Positions 55,167 through 64,000 of a stretch of 64,000 nucleotides of DNA are shown piece after piece. Position 1 is the stretch's first letter, and every line of letters starts with the position of its first letter. Source of the stretch: Rhizobiaceae bacterium (lineage in GTDB: Bacteria > Pseudomonadota > Alphaproteobacteria > Rhizobiales > Rhizobiaceae); assembly GCA_019635755.1 (NCBI GenBank), contig JAHBYW010000001.1, positions 1-64,000 on the forward strand. The letters are read 5' to 3'. Under the pieces are notes generated by a model that searched no databases, had not been told where the DNA came from, and saw only the letters and a program-made list of their open reading frames with translations. The translations under genes and the position numbers were made by a program.

Positions 55167-55649
55167 ATGACCGAACGCAGAACCATCGTGCCGGCCGCGT
55201 TGCGCGGCGTCTACGAGCAGTGGCGCTTTGCGCCGGCCGTCGTCACCTCGAATGGCCTGATCTTCTGCTCCGGCATCGTCGGCACAAGCCCCGGCGGCGA
55301 GACACCCGCAAACCTGTCGGGCGGGCTTGCGGGCGCCGAGTCGACGACCGCCGACACCGACGCGCCCCTCGCGGCTTTGATGGCCGTGCGCGACCCGGAA
55401 GCCCAGTTCGCGACAGCGTTCGAGGCGCTGCGCTCGATCCTGCGCGAAGCGGGCGCCGACCTCTCCGACGTGGTCGAGATCACCAGCTATCATGTCGACA
55501 TCGAGCGTCACATGGAGACCTTCATGAAGGTCTGGGCGCGCTATCTCTCAGAGCCTTACCCGGCCTGGACCGCCATCGGCGTATCCGGCTTCATCGTGCC
55601 CGGCGGGCTGGTCGAACTGCGTGCCGTCGCAGAGGCGCCGAGGCGGTAG
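55167..55649 (+). CDS. RidA-family protein lacking the deaminase Arg
   Basis: This 160-residue protein has a RidA fold pattern: GLIFCSGIVGTSPGG, TAFEALRSILREAGADLSDVVE and the C-terminal GLVELRAVAEAP. The active-site PARTAV region of true imine/enamine deaminases reads YPAWTAIGV here, so the key Arg is Trp. It probably lacks that activity. ATG at 55113 is an alternative start. It runs toward the convergent parC. Confidence 0.8.
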   Translation: MTERRTIVPAALRGVYEQWRFAPAVVTSNGLIFCSGIVGTSPGGETPANLSGGLAGAESTTADTDAPLAALMAVRDPEAQFATAFEALRSILREAGADLSDVVEITSYHVDIERHMETFMKVWARYLSEPYPAWTAIGVSGFIVPGGLVELRAVAEAPRR

Positions 55650-55655
55650 GGCGCC

Positions 55656-57932
55656 TCAGCCGCCGAACTTGCCCGTCCGCGGAAAGCCCTTCGGGACCAT
55701 GCGTCCGGCCTGAGCCCGTTCGCCGATCCACTCGGCAAGCTCGTCCTTCGACTTCAGGAACGTTCGGTCGGCCGAATCCAGCCACGACAGGCCCTCGGCC
55801 AGCCGGAACGTCTTGATGTCCAGCGCGCCGCCGTCCTTGTAGCGCTGCAGCCGGACGCCCTTGCCGCGGCCCATCTCGGGGATCTCGGCCAGCGGGAAGA
55901 CCAGCATCTTGCGGTTCTCGCCCACGATCGCGACGTGGTCGCCGTCGACCGCGACGCAGCGCACCGCCTCGTCCGGCGTCTTGACGTTCATCACCTGCTT
56001 GCCCTTGCGGGTGTTGGCCACGACCTCGACCTCGGGCACGACGAAGCCGTTGCCCTGGTGGGAGACGAGCAGCAGCCTCCGCTTCGGATCATGGACAAAG
56101 GCAGTCACGATGTCCTGGTCGTTCTCCATGTCGACGATGATGCGGATCGGCTCGCCGTGACCGCGCCCGCCCGGCAGGCGGTCGGCGCCGATCGTGTAGA
56201 ACTTGCCGCCGGTGGTGAAGACGATGACCTTGTCCGTCGTCTGTGCGTGGAAGGCGAGTTTCAGGCTGTCGCCCTCCTTAAAGGCCAGCGCCGAATGGTC
56301 GGTCAGGTGACCCTTCATCGCGCGCAGCCAGCCCTTCTCGGACACGACGACCGTGATCGGCTCCTTCTCGACCATCGCCTCGTGGATGTCCGCGACGTCG
56401 TGCTCCGGCGCCTCGGCGAAGGTGGTCCGGCGCTTGCCGAGCCTGGTGTCGGGACCGAACTTCTTGCGCGTCTGCTCGACCTCCCAGCGGATCGTCTCCC
56501 ACTGCCTCGAGTCCGACTTCAGCAGCTTTTCGATCTGGCCCTTCTCTTTGGTGAGGGCATCATGCTCCTTGCGGATCTCGATCTCTTCCAGTTTGCGCAA
56601 CTGGCGCAGCCTGAGGTTCAGGATGGCCTCGGCCTGCACATCGGAGAGCTCCCAGCGGGCCATCATGACCTGCTTGGGCTCATCCTCCTCGCGGATGATG
56701 CGGATCACCTCGTCGATGTTCAGGTAGGCGATCAGGAAGCCGCTCAGCACCTCCAGCCGCCGCTCGATTTCGGCCAGCCGGTGCCTCGACCGGCGGATCA
56801 GCACCTCGCGGCGGTGGTCCAGCCATTCCTGCAGCGCCGACTTCAGCGACAGGATGTTCGGCACGCGGCCGCCGCGCGACAAGACGTTCATGTTGAGCGG
56901 GATGCGCATCTCGAGGTCGGTCAGCTTGAACAGCGACTCCATCAAGAGCGCCGGGTCGACCGAGCGGCTTTTCGGCACGATGACGACACGGATGTCCTCG
57001 GCGCTCTCGTCGCGAATGTCCTCGAGCAGCGGCAGCTTGCGGGCGACCAGCAGCTCGGCGATCTTCTCGATCAGCTTCGCCTTCTGCACCTGGTACGGGA
57101 TTTCCGTGACGATGACGGTCCAGGTGCCCCTGCCCTGATCCTCCTGATGCCAGCGCGAACGGAGCCGGAAGCCGCCGCGGCCGGTGCGATAGGCTTCCAG
57201 AATCGTGTCGCGATCGTCGACGACGATGCCGCCGGTCGGGAAATCGGGTCCCTGCACCAGCCCGTCGTCGGGCGAGGCGCTCATGAGCTCGTCCACCGTC
57301 GCCGACGGCCTGTCGATCAGCAGCAGCGCGGCGGCGCACAGTTCGGCCGCGTTATGCGGCGGGATGCTGGTCGCCATGCCCACCGCGATGCCGGTGGAAC
57401 CATTGGCCAGCAGGTTCGGGAAGGCACCGGGGAGCACGATCGGCTCCTCGTTTTCCTCGTTGTAGGTCAGCCGCAGATCGACGGAGTCCTCGGTGATGCC
57501 CGACAGAAGCTCGGACGCCACCTCGGTCATGCGCGCCTCGGTGTAGCGCATGGCCGCCGCGTTATCGCCGTCGATGTTGCCGAAATTGCCCTGCCCGTCG
57601 ACCAGCGGATAGCGGACCGCGAAATCCTGCGCCAGGCGCACCAGCGCGTCGTATATCGACTGGTCGCCATGCGGGTGGAACTTGCCCATGACCTCGCCGA
57701 CGATCGTCGCGCTCTTGGAGAAGCGCTGGCCCGGGTCGAGCCGCAGCAGCCGCATCGCATGCATGATGCGGCGGTGCACCGGCTTCAGCCCGTCACGGAC
57801 GTCCGGCAGGGCGCGGTGGGTGATGGTCGACAGCGCATAGGCGAGGTAACGGTCCTCGAGCGCCTTGCGCAGGTCGACCGGTTCGATCGAGTCGCCCCCA
57901 TCGGACGGCGGCGGTGGAACTCTCTTGGCCAT
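55656..57932 (-). CDS. parC: DNA topoisomerase IV subunit A
   Basis: This 758-residue subunit decatenates chromosomes with ParE. The winged-helix/tower part includes [19 protein letters not shown], the quinolone-region [10 protein letters not shown] (Ser92) and the catalytic Tyr130 in [10 protein letters not shown]. The coiled-coil near 400-480 and C-terminal beta-pinwheel strands ([24 protein letters not shown]) follow. The GyrA box is absent, so ParC is preferred to GyrA. Confidence 0.94.
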   Translation of the reverse strand: MAKRVPPPPSDGGDSIEPVDLRKALEDRYLAYALSTITHRALPDVRDGLKPVHRRIMHAMRLLRLDPGQRFSKSATIVGEVMGKFHPHGDQSIYDALVRLAQDFAVRYPLVDGQGNFGNIDGDNAAAMRYTEARMTEVASELLSGITEDSVDLRLTYNEENEEPIVLPGAFPNLLANGSTGIAVGMATSIPPHNAAELCAAALLLIDRPSATVDELMSASPDDGLVQGPDFPTGGIVVDDRDTILEAYRTGRGGFRLRSRWHQEDQGRGTWTVIVTEIPYQVQKAKLIEKIAELLVARKLPLLEDIRDESAEDIRVVIVPKSRSVDPALLMESLFKLTDLEMRIPLNMNVLSRGGRVPNILSLKSALQEWLDHRREVLIRRSRHRLAEIERRLEVLSGFLIAYLNIDEVIRIIREEDEPKQVMMARWELSDVQAEAILNLRLRQLRKLEEIEIRKEHDALTKEKGQIEKLLKSDSRQWETIRWEVEQTRKKFGPDTRLGKRRTTFAEAPEHDVADIHEAMVEKEPITVVVSEKGWLRAMKGHLTDHSALAFKEGDSLKLAFHAQTTDKVIVFTTGGKFYTIGADRLPGGRGHGEPIRIIVDMENDQDIVTAFVHDPKRRLLLVSHQGNGFVVPEVEVVANTRKGKQVMNVKTPDEAVRCVAVDGDHVAIVGENRKMLVFPLAEIPEMGRGKGVRLQRYKDGGALDIKTFRLAEGLSWLDSADRTFLKSKDELAEWIGERAQAGRMVPKGFPRTGKFGG

Positions 57933-58129
57933 GCGGCGGGACTATCCGGGATGGTGATTCGCGGCAAGGGCCGGCAATTGCGGGCTTTTACCAGGCCTTA
58001 GCATCGTTCCCCGCCCCCGATTGCCTTTTGCCGAAATATCTTGGCAATGTCGGAAAGCGCCTTTTTCCGGTCGCGTTCGTTGGCGACACGGAAGCGCACG
58101 ATTTCGTTTGTCGATCTCAGGGAACCGCT

Positions 58130-59323
58130 ATGAACATTCATCGCAAGACGCTGGGCACGCTTGCCCTTTCGACCTTTCTTTTCGTTGGCACCTTCTCCGC
58201 AGCCCAGGCGCAGGACGTCAACGCCGTCGCGGAGCGCCTGAAGGCGCTGCTCGCGACCAACGGCATGAGCCTGGAATGGACCGGTGTGAGCGGCGACGCA
58301 TCCGAAATGACGATGGAGGGCGTCAGCATCGGCGTCCCCAACGAGACCGACAAGGTTCCGCTCGGGACCGTCACGCTGACCGACATCACCGACGACAATG
58401 GCGGCTTCCTGATCGGCAGCCTCTCGCTTCAGGATTATTCGCTGACCGAAGACGGCGTGACGATGGACGTCAACGGCGTCGAGATGACCGGCCTGCGCCT
58501 GCCGGCCGAGGGCTCGACCGACGTGGTCGGCAGCCTGATGATGTACAGCACCTTCGACGTCGACAACGTGTCGTTCAAGATGGGCGACAAGGACGCCTTC
58601 AAGATGACGGCGCTGCACTTCGAGGTCGATCCGCCGGCGGACGGCAAGCCGATGACGTTCTCCGGCTCGACGGAAGGCTTCACCGCCGACCTGACGCTGA
58701 TCGACGATCCGCAATCGAAGCCCGTCATCGAAGCGCTCGGCTACAACCAGATCGCCGGCTCCTTCGAGCTGGAGGGATACTGGCAGCCGACCGATGGCCG
58801 CATGGCGTTCTCCACCTACGACATCACGGTCGACAATGCCGGAACCTTCGGCATGACCTTCGACCTCGGCGGCTACACACCCGATTTCATCAAGCAGATC
58901 CAGGACATGCAGAAGCAGATCGCGGCGGCTCCGGCAGGCAGCGACAACTCCGCGCAGGGCCTGGCGATGCTGGGGCTCGTCCAGCAGCTCACCTTCCACA
59001 GCGCGTCGCTGCGCTGGGACGATGACTCGCTGACCGGCAAGGTGCTGGAATATGTCGGCAAGCAGCAGGGCATGTCGGCGGCCGACGTTGCCAACCAGGC
59101 GAAGGCCATCGTGCCGTTCGGCCTGGCCCAGCTGAACAACCCCGAGCTGACCGCCCAGGCCAGCGCCGCGGTCAACGCCTATCTCGACGACCCGCAAAGC
59201 TTCGAGATCGCCGCCAAGCCGGCGCAGGCGGTGGCGTTCGCGCTGATCATGGCGGGCGCCATGTCCCCGTCGCCGCAGGACCTGGTGAAGACGCTCGGCG
59301 TCGTCGTGACGGCCAACCAGTAG
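58130..59323 (+). CDS. secreted protein of unknown family, 397 residues
   Basis: A signal peptide (LGTLALSTFLFVGTFSAAQA) leads into a mature region of acidic beta-rich segments (EMTMEGVSIGVPNE, DYSLTEDGVTMDVNG). A helical C-terminal third follows (IQDMQKQIAAAPAGS, QASAAVNAYLDDPQ). I do not recognise the family; the layout resembles AsmA-like lipid-contact proteins but this is weak. AGGGA precedes the ATG. A terminator follows. Confidence 0.72.
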   Translation: MNIHRKTLGTLALSTFLFVGTFSAAQAQDVNAVAERLKALLATNGMSLEWTGVSGDASEMTMEGVSIGVPNETDKVPLGTVTLTDITDDNGGFLIGSLSLQDYSLTEDGVTMDVNGVEMTGLRLPAEGSTDVVGSLMMYSTFDVDNVSFKMGDKDAFKMTALHFEVDPPADGKPMTFSGSTEGFTADLTLIDDPQSKPVIEALGYNQIAGSFELEGYWQPTDGRMAFSTYDITVDNAGTFGMTFDLGGYTPDFIKQIQDMQKQIAAAPAGSDNSAQGLAMLGLVQQLTFHSASLRWDDDSLTGKVLEYVGKQQGMSAADVANQAKAIVPFGLAQLNNPELTAQASAAVNAYLDDPQSFEIAAKPAQAVAFALIMAGAMSPSPQDLVKTLGVVVTANQ

Positions 59324-59347
59324 TCCAGGCGCTTCCCGAATTGAAGG

Positions 59348-59372
59348 AACCCGGCCTCGCGCCGGGTTTTTT
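59348..59372 (+). terminator. rho-independent terminator
   Basis: AACCCGGC and GCCGGGTT pair around CTCGC and continue into TTTTT, 24 bases after the 397-residue gene's stop. It overlaps the end of the convergent pcp gene. Confidence 0.85.
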
Positions 59373-60001
59373 CATGCCTGTTGTTCTGCCACCCAACGAT
59401 CGACGCAGACGCGGATGATGATGGACGCACCGCGAAGCAGCGTCTCCGCGTCCATGCCGTGCGGCGCCATGAGGCCGGGCGCCGGGGGAACGTGGACGAA
59501 GCCCGCCATCGGCGGCCGGTAGAGGTCGCACAGCCCCGCGCGGGCGTGGTAGAAGAGGAAGTTGCACAGATAGCCGCCGGCGTCGTCGGAGACCTCCACC
59601 GGGAGATCGGCGGCACCAAGCGCGTCGGCAATGGGAGCGATCGGCAGCGACGTCGAGATGCTCTCCGCATGGTCGCAGATCGTTTCGCCGTCCGGCCGGA
59701 AGCCGTGGATGTCGACCGAATCCGGCCGGATCTCGTTCCGCGCCGTGCGCTCCAGACGAAAGCCGTGGGCCGAGGCGGCAAGACCGAAGTGGATGGCGAT
59801 GTCGGGACAGCCGGCGGCGCCGATCTCGTCCAGCCGGCCGGGCAAGCCGCGATAGTCCACGTCGAAGACGCGCGTCTCCAGGCGGCAGATGTCCGCGAAC
59901 CTCGCCGCGTCGGCGTCGAGCGCGGCGATCAGGCCTTCCGTTGGGTTCACTGGAGCGCCAGGGAAGGCGCCGAAACCCGTGACGAGGACGCGTGGCGTCA
60001 C
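59372..60001 (-). CDS. pcp: pyroglutamyl-peptidase I
   Basis: This 209-residue cysteine peptidase removes N-terminal pyroglutamate. The catalytic triad is visible: Glu84 in FRLERTARNE, Cys146 in GGYLCNFLFYHA and His170 in GFVHVP. GFGAFPGAPVNPTE starts the fold. The start GTG at 60001 overlaps the upstream membrane-protein stop by 4 bases (GTGA). Confidence 0.88.
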   Translation of the reverse strand: MTPRVLVTGFGAFPGAPVNPTEGLIAALDADAARFADICRLETRVFDVDYRGLPGRLDEIGAAGCPDIAIHFGLAASAHGFRLERTARNEIRPDSVDIHGFRPDGETICDHAESISTSLPIAPIADALGAADLPVEVSDDAGGYLCNFLFYHARAGLCDLYRPPMAGFVHVPPAPGLMAPHGMDAETLLRGASIIIRVCVDRWVAEQQA

Positions 60002-60501
60002 GACGTCATCGTCACGAGGAAGGCGGCGAAGCCGATGTCGGCGGAGGCGAGGATGATCCACAGCAGCCGGCCGTAGTGCATGCGCTTCAGCCAGTGACTC
60101 CGCCGCACGCCGGGCTGGTCGGTCAGGAACGCCTCCCACCCCAGGCCGGCGGCGCCGACCCGGCTCTCCAGCCGGGCGAGATAGCTGCCGATCGCCTGGA
60201 TGTGGGTACCGTGGAAGAGCGTCCAGCAATAGGCCAGCAGCGTGACCAGGAGCGGCACGAAGGCCGCCAGCCGCACGCCCCACTCCCCGAAGGCCTCAAG
60301 GTTGACGCGGTTGGTCAGCAGCCAGGCGACGATGCCGCCATTGGCGACGAGCGCATAGAGATATGTCTCGAACTGCGAGCGGATGTTGCCGTTGATCTCG
60401 GCGCGCAGCGTCCGGTACTCCTCGAGATGGAACTGGAGCTCGGCCGGCGCCAGGACGGGCCGGTCCCCGGCCTCCCCTTCGCGCGCCTTTGCCTGTTCCA
60501 T
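59998..60501 (-). CDS. hypothetical membrane protein, 167 residues
   Basis: It has a charged N-terminal helix (ELQFHLEEYRTLRAEINGNI) followed by three hydrophobic segments (TYLYALVANGGIVAWLL, LAAFVPLLVTLLAYCW and LLWIILASADIGFAAFL). The family is not recognised. It lies 15 bases after aspS and overlaps pcp, so the three may form one operon. Confidence 0.65.
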   Translation of the reverse strand: MEQAKAREGEAGDRPVLAPAELQFHLEEYRTLRAEINGNIRSQFETYLYALVANGGIVAWLLTNRVNLEAFGEWGVRLAAFVPLLVTLLAYCWTLFHGTHIQAIGSYLARLESRVGAAGLGWEAFLTDQPGVRRSHWLKRMHYGRLLWIILASADIGFAAFLVTMTS

Positions 60502-60516
60502 CGAGCGCTCCCGTCC

Positions 60517-62307
60517 TCAGGCGTCCTTCTTCGTCGGCGCGACGCGGATGTGCAGCTCGCGCAACTGCTGCGGCGAGGCTTCCGACGGCGCGCCCATCAG
60601 AAGGTCGAGCGCCTGCTGGTTCATCGGGAACATCGTGATCTCCCGCAGGTTCTTGGCGCCGACCAGCAGCATGACGATGCGGTCGACGCCCGCCGCCATG
60701 CCGCCATGCGGCGGCGCGCCGTACTGGAACGCGCGGTAGAGGCCGCCGAAGCGCTCCTCGACCGTCTCCCGGTTCAGCCCGACGATCTCGAACGCCTTCA
60801 CCATCGTGTCCGGCAGGTGGTTGCGGATGCCGCCCGACGCGATCTCGAAGCCGTTGCAGACCATGTCGTACTGGAACGCCTTGATCGTCAGCGGATCCTG
60901 GCCGTTCAACGCGTCGATGCCGCCCTGCGGCATCGAGAAGGGATTGTGGCCGAAGTCGATGCGCTTCTCGTCCTCGTTCCACTCGTAGAACGGGAAGTCG
61001 ATGATCCAGCAGAGCTTGAACTGGTCGCGCTCGACCAGGTTCAGCTCCTCGCCCGCGCGGGTGCGCGCCGCACCGGCAAAGGACACGAACTTCTTCGGAT
61101 CGCCGGCAACGAAGAAACAGGCGTCGCCGTCGGCAAGACCGAGCTGTGTGCGGATGGCATCGGTGCGCTCCTCGCCGATGTTCTTGGCGATCGGACCGGC
61201 GCCTTCGAGCTTCTCGCCCTCCTTGCGCCAGAACACGTAACCCAGCCCCGGCTGGCCCTCGCCCTGTGCCCAGGAATTCATCCGGTCGCAGAAGGCGCGC
61301 GAGCCGCCCGTCTTGGCCGGAATGGCCCAGACCTCGGCCTTCGGGTCGTTGGCCAGGATACCGGCGAACACCTTGAAGCCCGAGCCGCGGAAATGCTCCG
61401 ACACGTCCTGCATCTCGATCGGGTTGCGCAGGTCAGGCTTGTCGGAGCCGTATTTCCGCATCGCCTCGTCATAGGCGATGCGCGGGAACGACTGCGTCAC
61501 CGGCTTGCCTTCGGCAAACGTCTCGAACACGCCGCGCAGCACCGGCTCCATCGTCGCCAGCACGTCGTCGTGCTCGACGAAGCTCATCTCCAGGTCGAGC
61601 TGGTAGAATTCGCCCGGCAGCCGGTCGGCGCGCGGATCCTCGTCGCGAAAGCAGGGTGCGATCTGGAAATACCGGTCGAAGCCGGACATCATGATCAGCT
61701 GTTTGTACTGCTGCGGCGCCTGCGGCAGCGCGTAGAACTTGCCCTCGTGGATGCGGCTGGGCACCAGGAAGTCGCGGGCGCCTTCCGGGGAGGAGGCGGT
61801 GAGGATCGGCGTCGAATATTCCGTGAAGCCGACATCGGCCATGCGCTTGCGCATCTCGGCGATGATCTTGGTCCGCGCGACGATGTTCCGGTGCAACGTC
61901 TCGCGGCGCAGGTCGAGAAAGCGGTAGCGCAGGCGGATATCCTCGGGATAGTCCGGCTCGCCGAACACCGGCAGCGGCAGCTCTTTCGCGGCGGACAGCA
62001 CTTCCATGTCGCGCGCGAAAATCTCGATCTCGCCGGTCGAGAGATTCGGGTTGACGGCTTCCGCGGCGCGCGCCTTCACCTCGCCGTCGACGCGGATCAC
62101 CCACTCGCCGCGCACGGTCTCGGCCGTCTTGAAGCAGGGCGAATCCGGATCGGCGACGATCTGGGTTAGTCCGTAATGGTCGCGCAGGTCGATGAACAGC
62201 AGCCCGCCATGATCGCGGACGCGGTGGACCCAGCCCGAAAGCCGGACGGTCTTGCCGACTTCGGCTTTGGTGAGTTGGGCGCAGGTATGGCTGCGGTAGC
62301 GGTGCAT
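60517..62307 (-). CDS. aspS: aspartyl-tRNA synthetase, probably non-discriminating
   Basis: This 596-residue class II synthetase begins [12 protein letters not shown] with the anticodon domain [18 protein letters not shown]. His in RDHGG replaces the Leu of E. coli AspRS, the pattern of enzymes that also charge tRNA-Asn, which would fit use of GatCAB. The class II motifs include [17 protein letters not shown]-like [17 protein letters not shown] and [14 protein letters not shown]. The bacterial insertion domain lies near 290-420. Confidence 0.93.
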   Translation of the reverse strand: MHRYRSHTCAQLTKAEVGKTVRLSGWVHRVRDHGGLLFIDLRDHYGLTQIVADPDSPCFKTAETVRGEWVIRVDGEVKARAAEAVNPNLSTGEIEIFARDMEVLSAAKELPLPVFGEPDYPEDIRLRYRFLDLRRETLHRNIVARTKIIAEMRKRMADVGFTEYSTPILTASSPEGARDFLVPSRIHEGKFYALPQAPQQYKQLIMMSGFDRYFQIAPCFRDEDPRADRLPGEFYQLDLEMSFVEHDDVLATMEPVLRGVFETFAEGKPVTQSFPRIAYDEAMRKYGSDKPDLRNPIEMQDVSEHFRGSGFKVFAGILANDPKAEVWAIPAKTGGSRAFCDRMNSWAQGEGQPGLGYVFWRKEGEKLEGAGPIAKNIGEERTDAIRTQLGLADGDACFFVAGDPKKFVSFAGAARTRAGEELNLVERDQFKLCWIIDFPFYEWNEDEKRIDFGHNPFSMPQGGIDALNGQDPLTIKAFQYDMVCNGFEIASGGIRNHLPDTMVKAFEIVGLNRETVEERFGGLYRAFQYGAPPHGGMAAGVDRIVMLLVGAKNLREITMFPMNQQALDLLMGAPSEASPQQLRELHIRVAPTKKDA

Positions 62308-62451
62308 GGGCAGGAGCGGTCCTGTTCGAGGAGATCGCCGGCGCGCGGCGCAGCCGGCCCGAAAAATCGGCGCGAAAAGCGCATCAATGCCCCGGTTTGT
62401 CAAGGATGGCGCGGGTCTGCACCCTGCAGACCCGGCCCGGCCGCGACACGA

Positions 62452-62868
62452 CTACCCGAGTCCCACGACGACCCCGCTGACCAGCAGACTGGAGATCAGG
62501 AAGTAGGGTCCGCATACCAGACAATAGGCAAACGGTCGCGGCATGTTGGGGTTGATCGCGGTCGTGGTCATGGTTGCGACGAGATATCCGACGCCGACAA
62601 TCGTGCCGAAAAGCAGCGCTTCCCCATATGTGGCGATTTCCAGGGCTTCCATGAAAAAGGCCGATGTCGCGGCGGTCACCGTTGCGCAGACGAACGGGCC
62701 GGCGATGAACAGGACACCCGGCGTTGGTTTCGGGCCTCCTTCGCGGTCGAGCGCAAGCCAGTAAGCCTTCGGGAAGAGCACCGCGAACCAGACGCCTCCG
62801 AGGGCAGCGACCGCGACGGAGGAGACGGCTACGGCGAGCCAGTTGATCTGGGAGAAGGCAGCGAACAT
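62452..62868 (-). CDS. DUF1761 family membrane protein
   Basis: This 138-residue protein has four helices and the DUF1761 features VAALGGVWFAVLFPKAYWLA, and GALLF/ATMTTTAIN region. Function unknown. AAGGGATC precedes the ATG. It is divergent from a YafY-type regulator with 71 bases between, so the regulator probably controls it. Confidence 0.82.
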   Translation of the reverse strand: MFAAFSQINWLAVAVSSVAVAALGGVWFAVLFPKAYWLALDREGGPKPTPGVLFIAGPFVCATVTAATSAFFMEALEIATYGEALLFGTIVGVGYLVATMTTTAINPNMPRPFAYCLVCGPYFLISSLLVSGVVVGLG

Positions 62869-62939
62869 GTGATGATCCCTTGTGTGTTTCAGCCGGCCGG
62901 CTATAAGCCAGCCCAACTGACAGTTTGCGGCAGTTGCCC

Positions 62940-63626
62940 ATGGCCCGCACGGATCGCCTCTTCCGACTGATCCAGGCAATGCGAATGCTGCCGGCGCCGG
63001 TCACCGCGGCACGATTGGCAGAAGAAACCGGCGTCTCCCTGCGGTCGCTCTACCGCGACATCGAGAGCCTGCGCGCGGCCGGCGCGCGCATCGAGGGTGC
63101 GCGCGGCTACGGCTATCGACTCGTGGAAGACATCTCGCTTCCGCCGCAGACACTCGACAGGCTGGAGATCGAGGCGCTGGTGCTCGGCATGGCCGAAGTG
63201 CGCCACATGGGCGATGCCGCGCTGGCCAGGGCAGCCACGTCGGTTCTCGCAAAAATCGGCGCAACGCTTCCCGGCACGGGCGAACAGCAGCTCTTTCACG
63301 CGATCTCACGGGTGTACCGACCCGAGCCCCGCTACGCACCCGACCTCGACATGGAGACGATCCGGCATGCCTGCTGGCGTGAACGTGCGGTCGCAATCCG
63401 CTATGCCGACGAAGCGGGCGCGGTGACCGAGCGCACCATCCTGCCGCTTGCCATCGTCTACACTCAGCGGCGGCTGACGGTGCTCGCCTGGTGTCGCCTG
63501 AGGCAGGCGTTCCGGATGTTCCGGGCCGATCGGATCGAAAGCGCGCGGGTCACGGCCGAGAGCTTTCGCCCGCGACGCGCAGCCCTCCTCCGCGACTACC
63601 TCGCGGAACTGGAGTCAGGGGATTAG
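62940..63626 (+). CDS. YafY-type HTH/WYL transcriptional regulator
   Basis: This 228-residue regulator has an N-terminal HTH_11 (RLFRLIQAMRMLPAPVTAAR, GVSLRSLYRDIESLRAAGA). The C-terminal WYL-like ligand domain has RERAVAIRYADEAG, LPLAIVYTQRRLTVLAWC and FRMFRADRIESARV. It is divergent from the DUF1761 gene. Confidence 0.88.
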   Translation: MARTDRLFRLIQAMRMLPAPVTAARLAEETGVSLRSLYRDIESLRAAGARIEGARGYGYRLVEDISLPPQTLDRLEIEALVLGMAEVRHMGDAALARAATSVLAKIGATLPGTGEQQLFHAISRVYRPEPRYAPDLDMETIRHACWRERAVAIRYADEAGAVTERTILPLAIVYTQRRLTVLAWCRLRQAFRMFRADRIESARVTAESFRPRRAALLRDYLAELESGD

Positions 63627-63703
63627 TCACCGCATGGCGCCACCCGCAGGCTTTGGTGGCGCATGGCGCGGTCCGGCCCGAGACCCTATAGAGGCGAACC
63701 GCC

Positions 63704-64000
63704 ATGTCCTCGATACGCCCCCTGATTCCGCTCCTGATCGCCGCCGGCATCCTGCTGGGTGGCAACGGCCTGCAGGCGACGCTGATCGCGCTGCGCGGCG
63801 CGGCGGAGGGCTTCTCGCCTACCGTCATCGGGGTCATGGGCACGGCCTATTTCGCCGGCTTCCTGCTGGGCTGCCTGGCGGTGACGCCGATGCTGCAGGC
63901 GGTCGGGCACATCCGCTCCTTTTCGGCGCTGTCGGCGCTGGCCGCTTCGGGCACGCTCATGCTGGTGCTGGTGATCGACCCGGTCATGTGGTCGGCGATC
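63704..64000 (+). CDS. MFS transporter, N-terminal part (cut by window end)
   Basis: The first 99 residues are present: two-plus hydrophobic helices starting LIPLLIAAGILLGGNGLQAT, then SPTVIGVMGTAYFAGFLLGC and the helix 2-3 region VTPMLQAVGHIRSF. This fits the YcaD-like branch of the major facilitator superfamily. GAGGCG precedes the ATG. The rest lies beyond base 64000, so the end given is the window edge. Confidence 0.8.
   Translation, partial: MSSIRPLIPLLIAAGILLGGNGLQATLIALRGAAEGFSPTVIGVMGTAYFAGFLLGCLAVTPMLQAVGHIRSFSALSALAASGTLMLVLVIDPVMWSAI

Overview
The window is about 64 kb of gene-dense, high-GC chromosome from an alphaproteobacterium, most likely order Hyphomicrobiales (Rhizobiales) near Mesorhizobium and the Phyllobacteriaceae. 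The basis is the gene content and order: rplM-rpsI-speB-argC, ctaA, a polysaccharide locus, tRNA-Pro/merR/ihfA/fabH/plsX, hppA, nusB-ribH-ribE-ribD-nrdR-glyA, ldtP/ldtR, a metal-ligand-poor hemB, bpt, parC and aspS. The species cannot be named from the sequence alone. No rRNA, CRISPR array, prophage or insertion sequence was seen.

Layout. 1-5.6 kb: ribosomal proteins L13/S9 behind a sigma70-type promoter, agmatinase, ArgC, an APH(6)-like kinase, heme A synthase and a DUF2842 protein. 5.6-15.1 kb: an exopolysaccharide or capsule locus with a NodB-type deacetylase, a CelD-like GNAT protein, a Wzc/GumC-like chain-length protein with a degenerate kinase domain, a Wza-like lipoprotein, a GT4 glycosyltransferase, a WbaP-type initiating transferase and a Wzy/ligase-like protein. 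It ends at a tRNA-Pro(GGG). 15.1-19.4 kb: an accessory patch with two convergent serralysin-type RTX metalloproteases and two small hypothetical proteins. 19.4-34.3 kb: core genes for lipid synthesis, envelope assembly, pyrophosphatase, riboflavin and one-carbon metabolism. It is interrupted by a VapBC-type toxin-antitoxin pair with a clear operator, and by a pair of small secreted proteins.

34.4-35.9 kb holds the most intriguing accessory unit: a protein joining an N-terminal TIR domain to a nucleoside-deoxyribosyltransferase-like domain, overlapping a stand-alone CinA/PncC-type amidohydrolase. All three domain families act on NAD-type or nucleoside substrates, so this is a candidate NAD-centred immune or stress module. 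35.9-43.6 kb: an L,D-transpeptidase and its MarR-type regulator, a valine-catabolism hydrolase, an NhaD antiporter, HemB and small membrane proteins. 43.6-47.6 kb: a LacI-type regulator facing a 52-residue gene across three copies of one operator, then a CpxP/CpxR/CpxA-like envelope-stress operon with a tandem CpxR-like box. 47.6-52.4 kb: an epimerase, a transhydrogenase, an RDD protein, Bpt and a DMT transporter.

52.4-55.6 kb: an ECF42-type sigma factor in one operon with three DGPF/YCII-related paralogues. Two divergent TGTCGA-N17-CGA(C/T) promoter-like elements there would also drive a small membrane protein and an unusual RidA-like protein. 55.7-64 kb: ParC, an unknown secreted protein, a pyroglutamyl peptidase, AspRS of probable non-discriminating type, a DUF1761 protein facing a YafY-type regulator, and the start of an MFS transporter that runs off the window.
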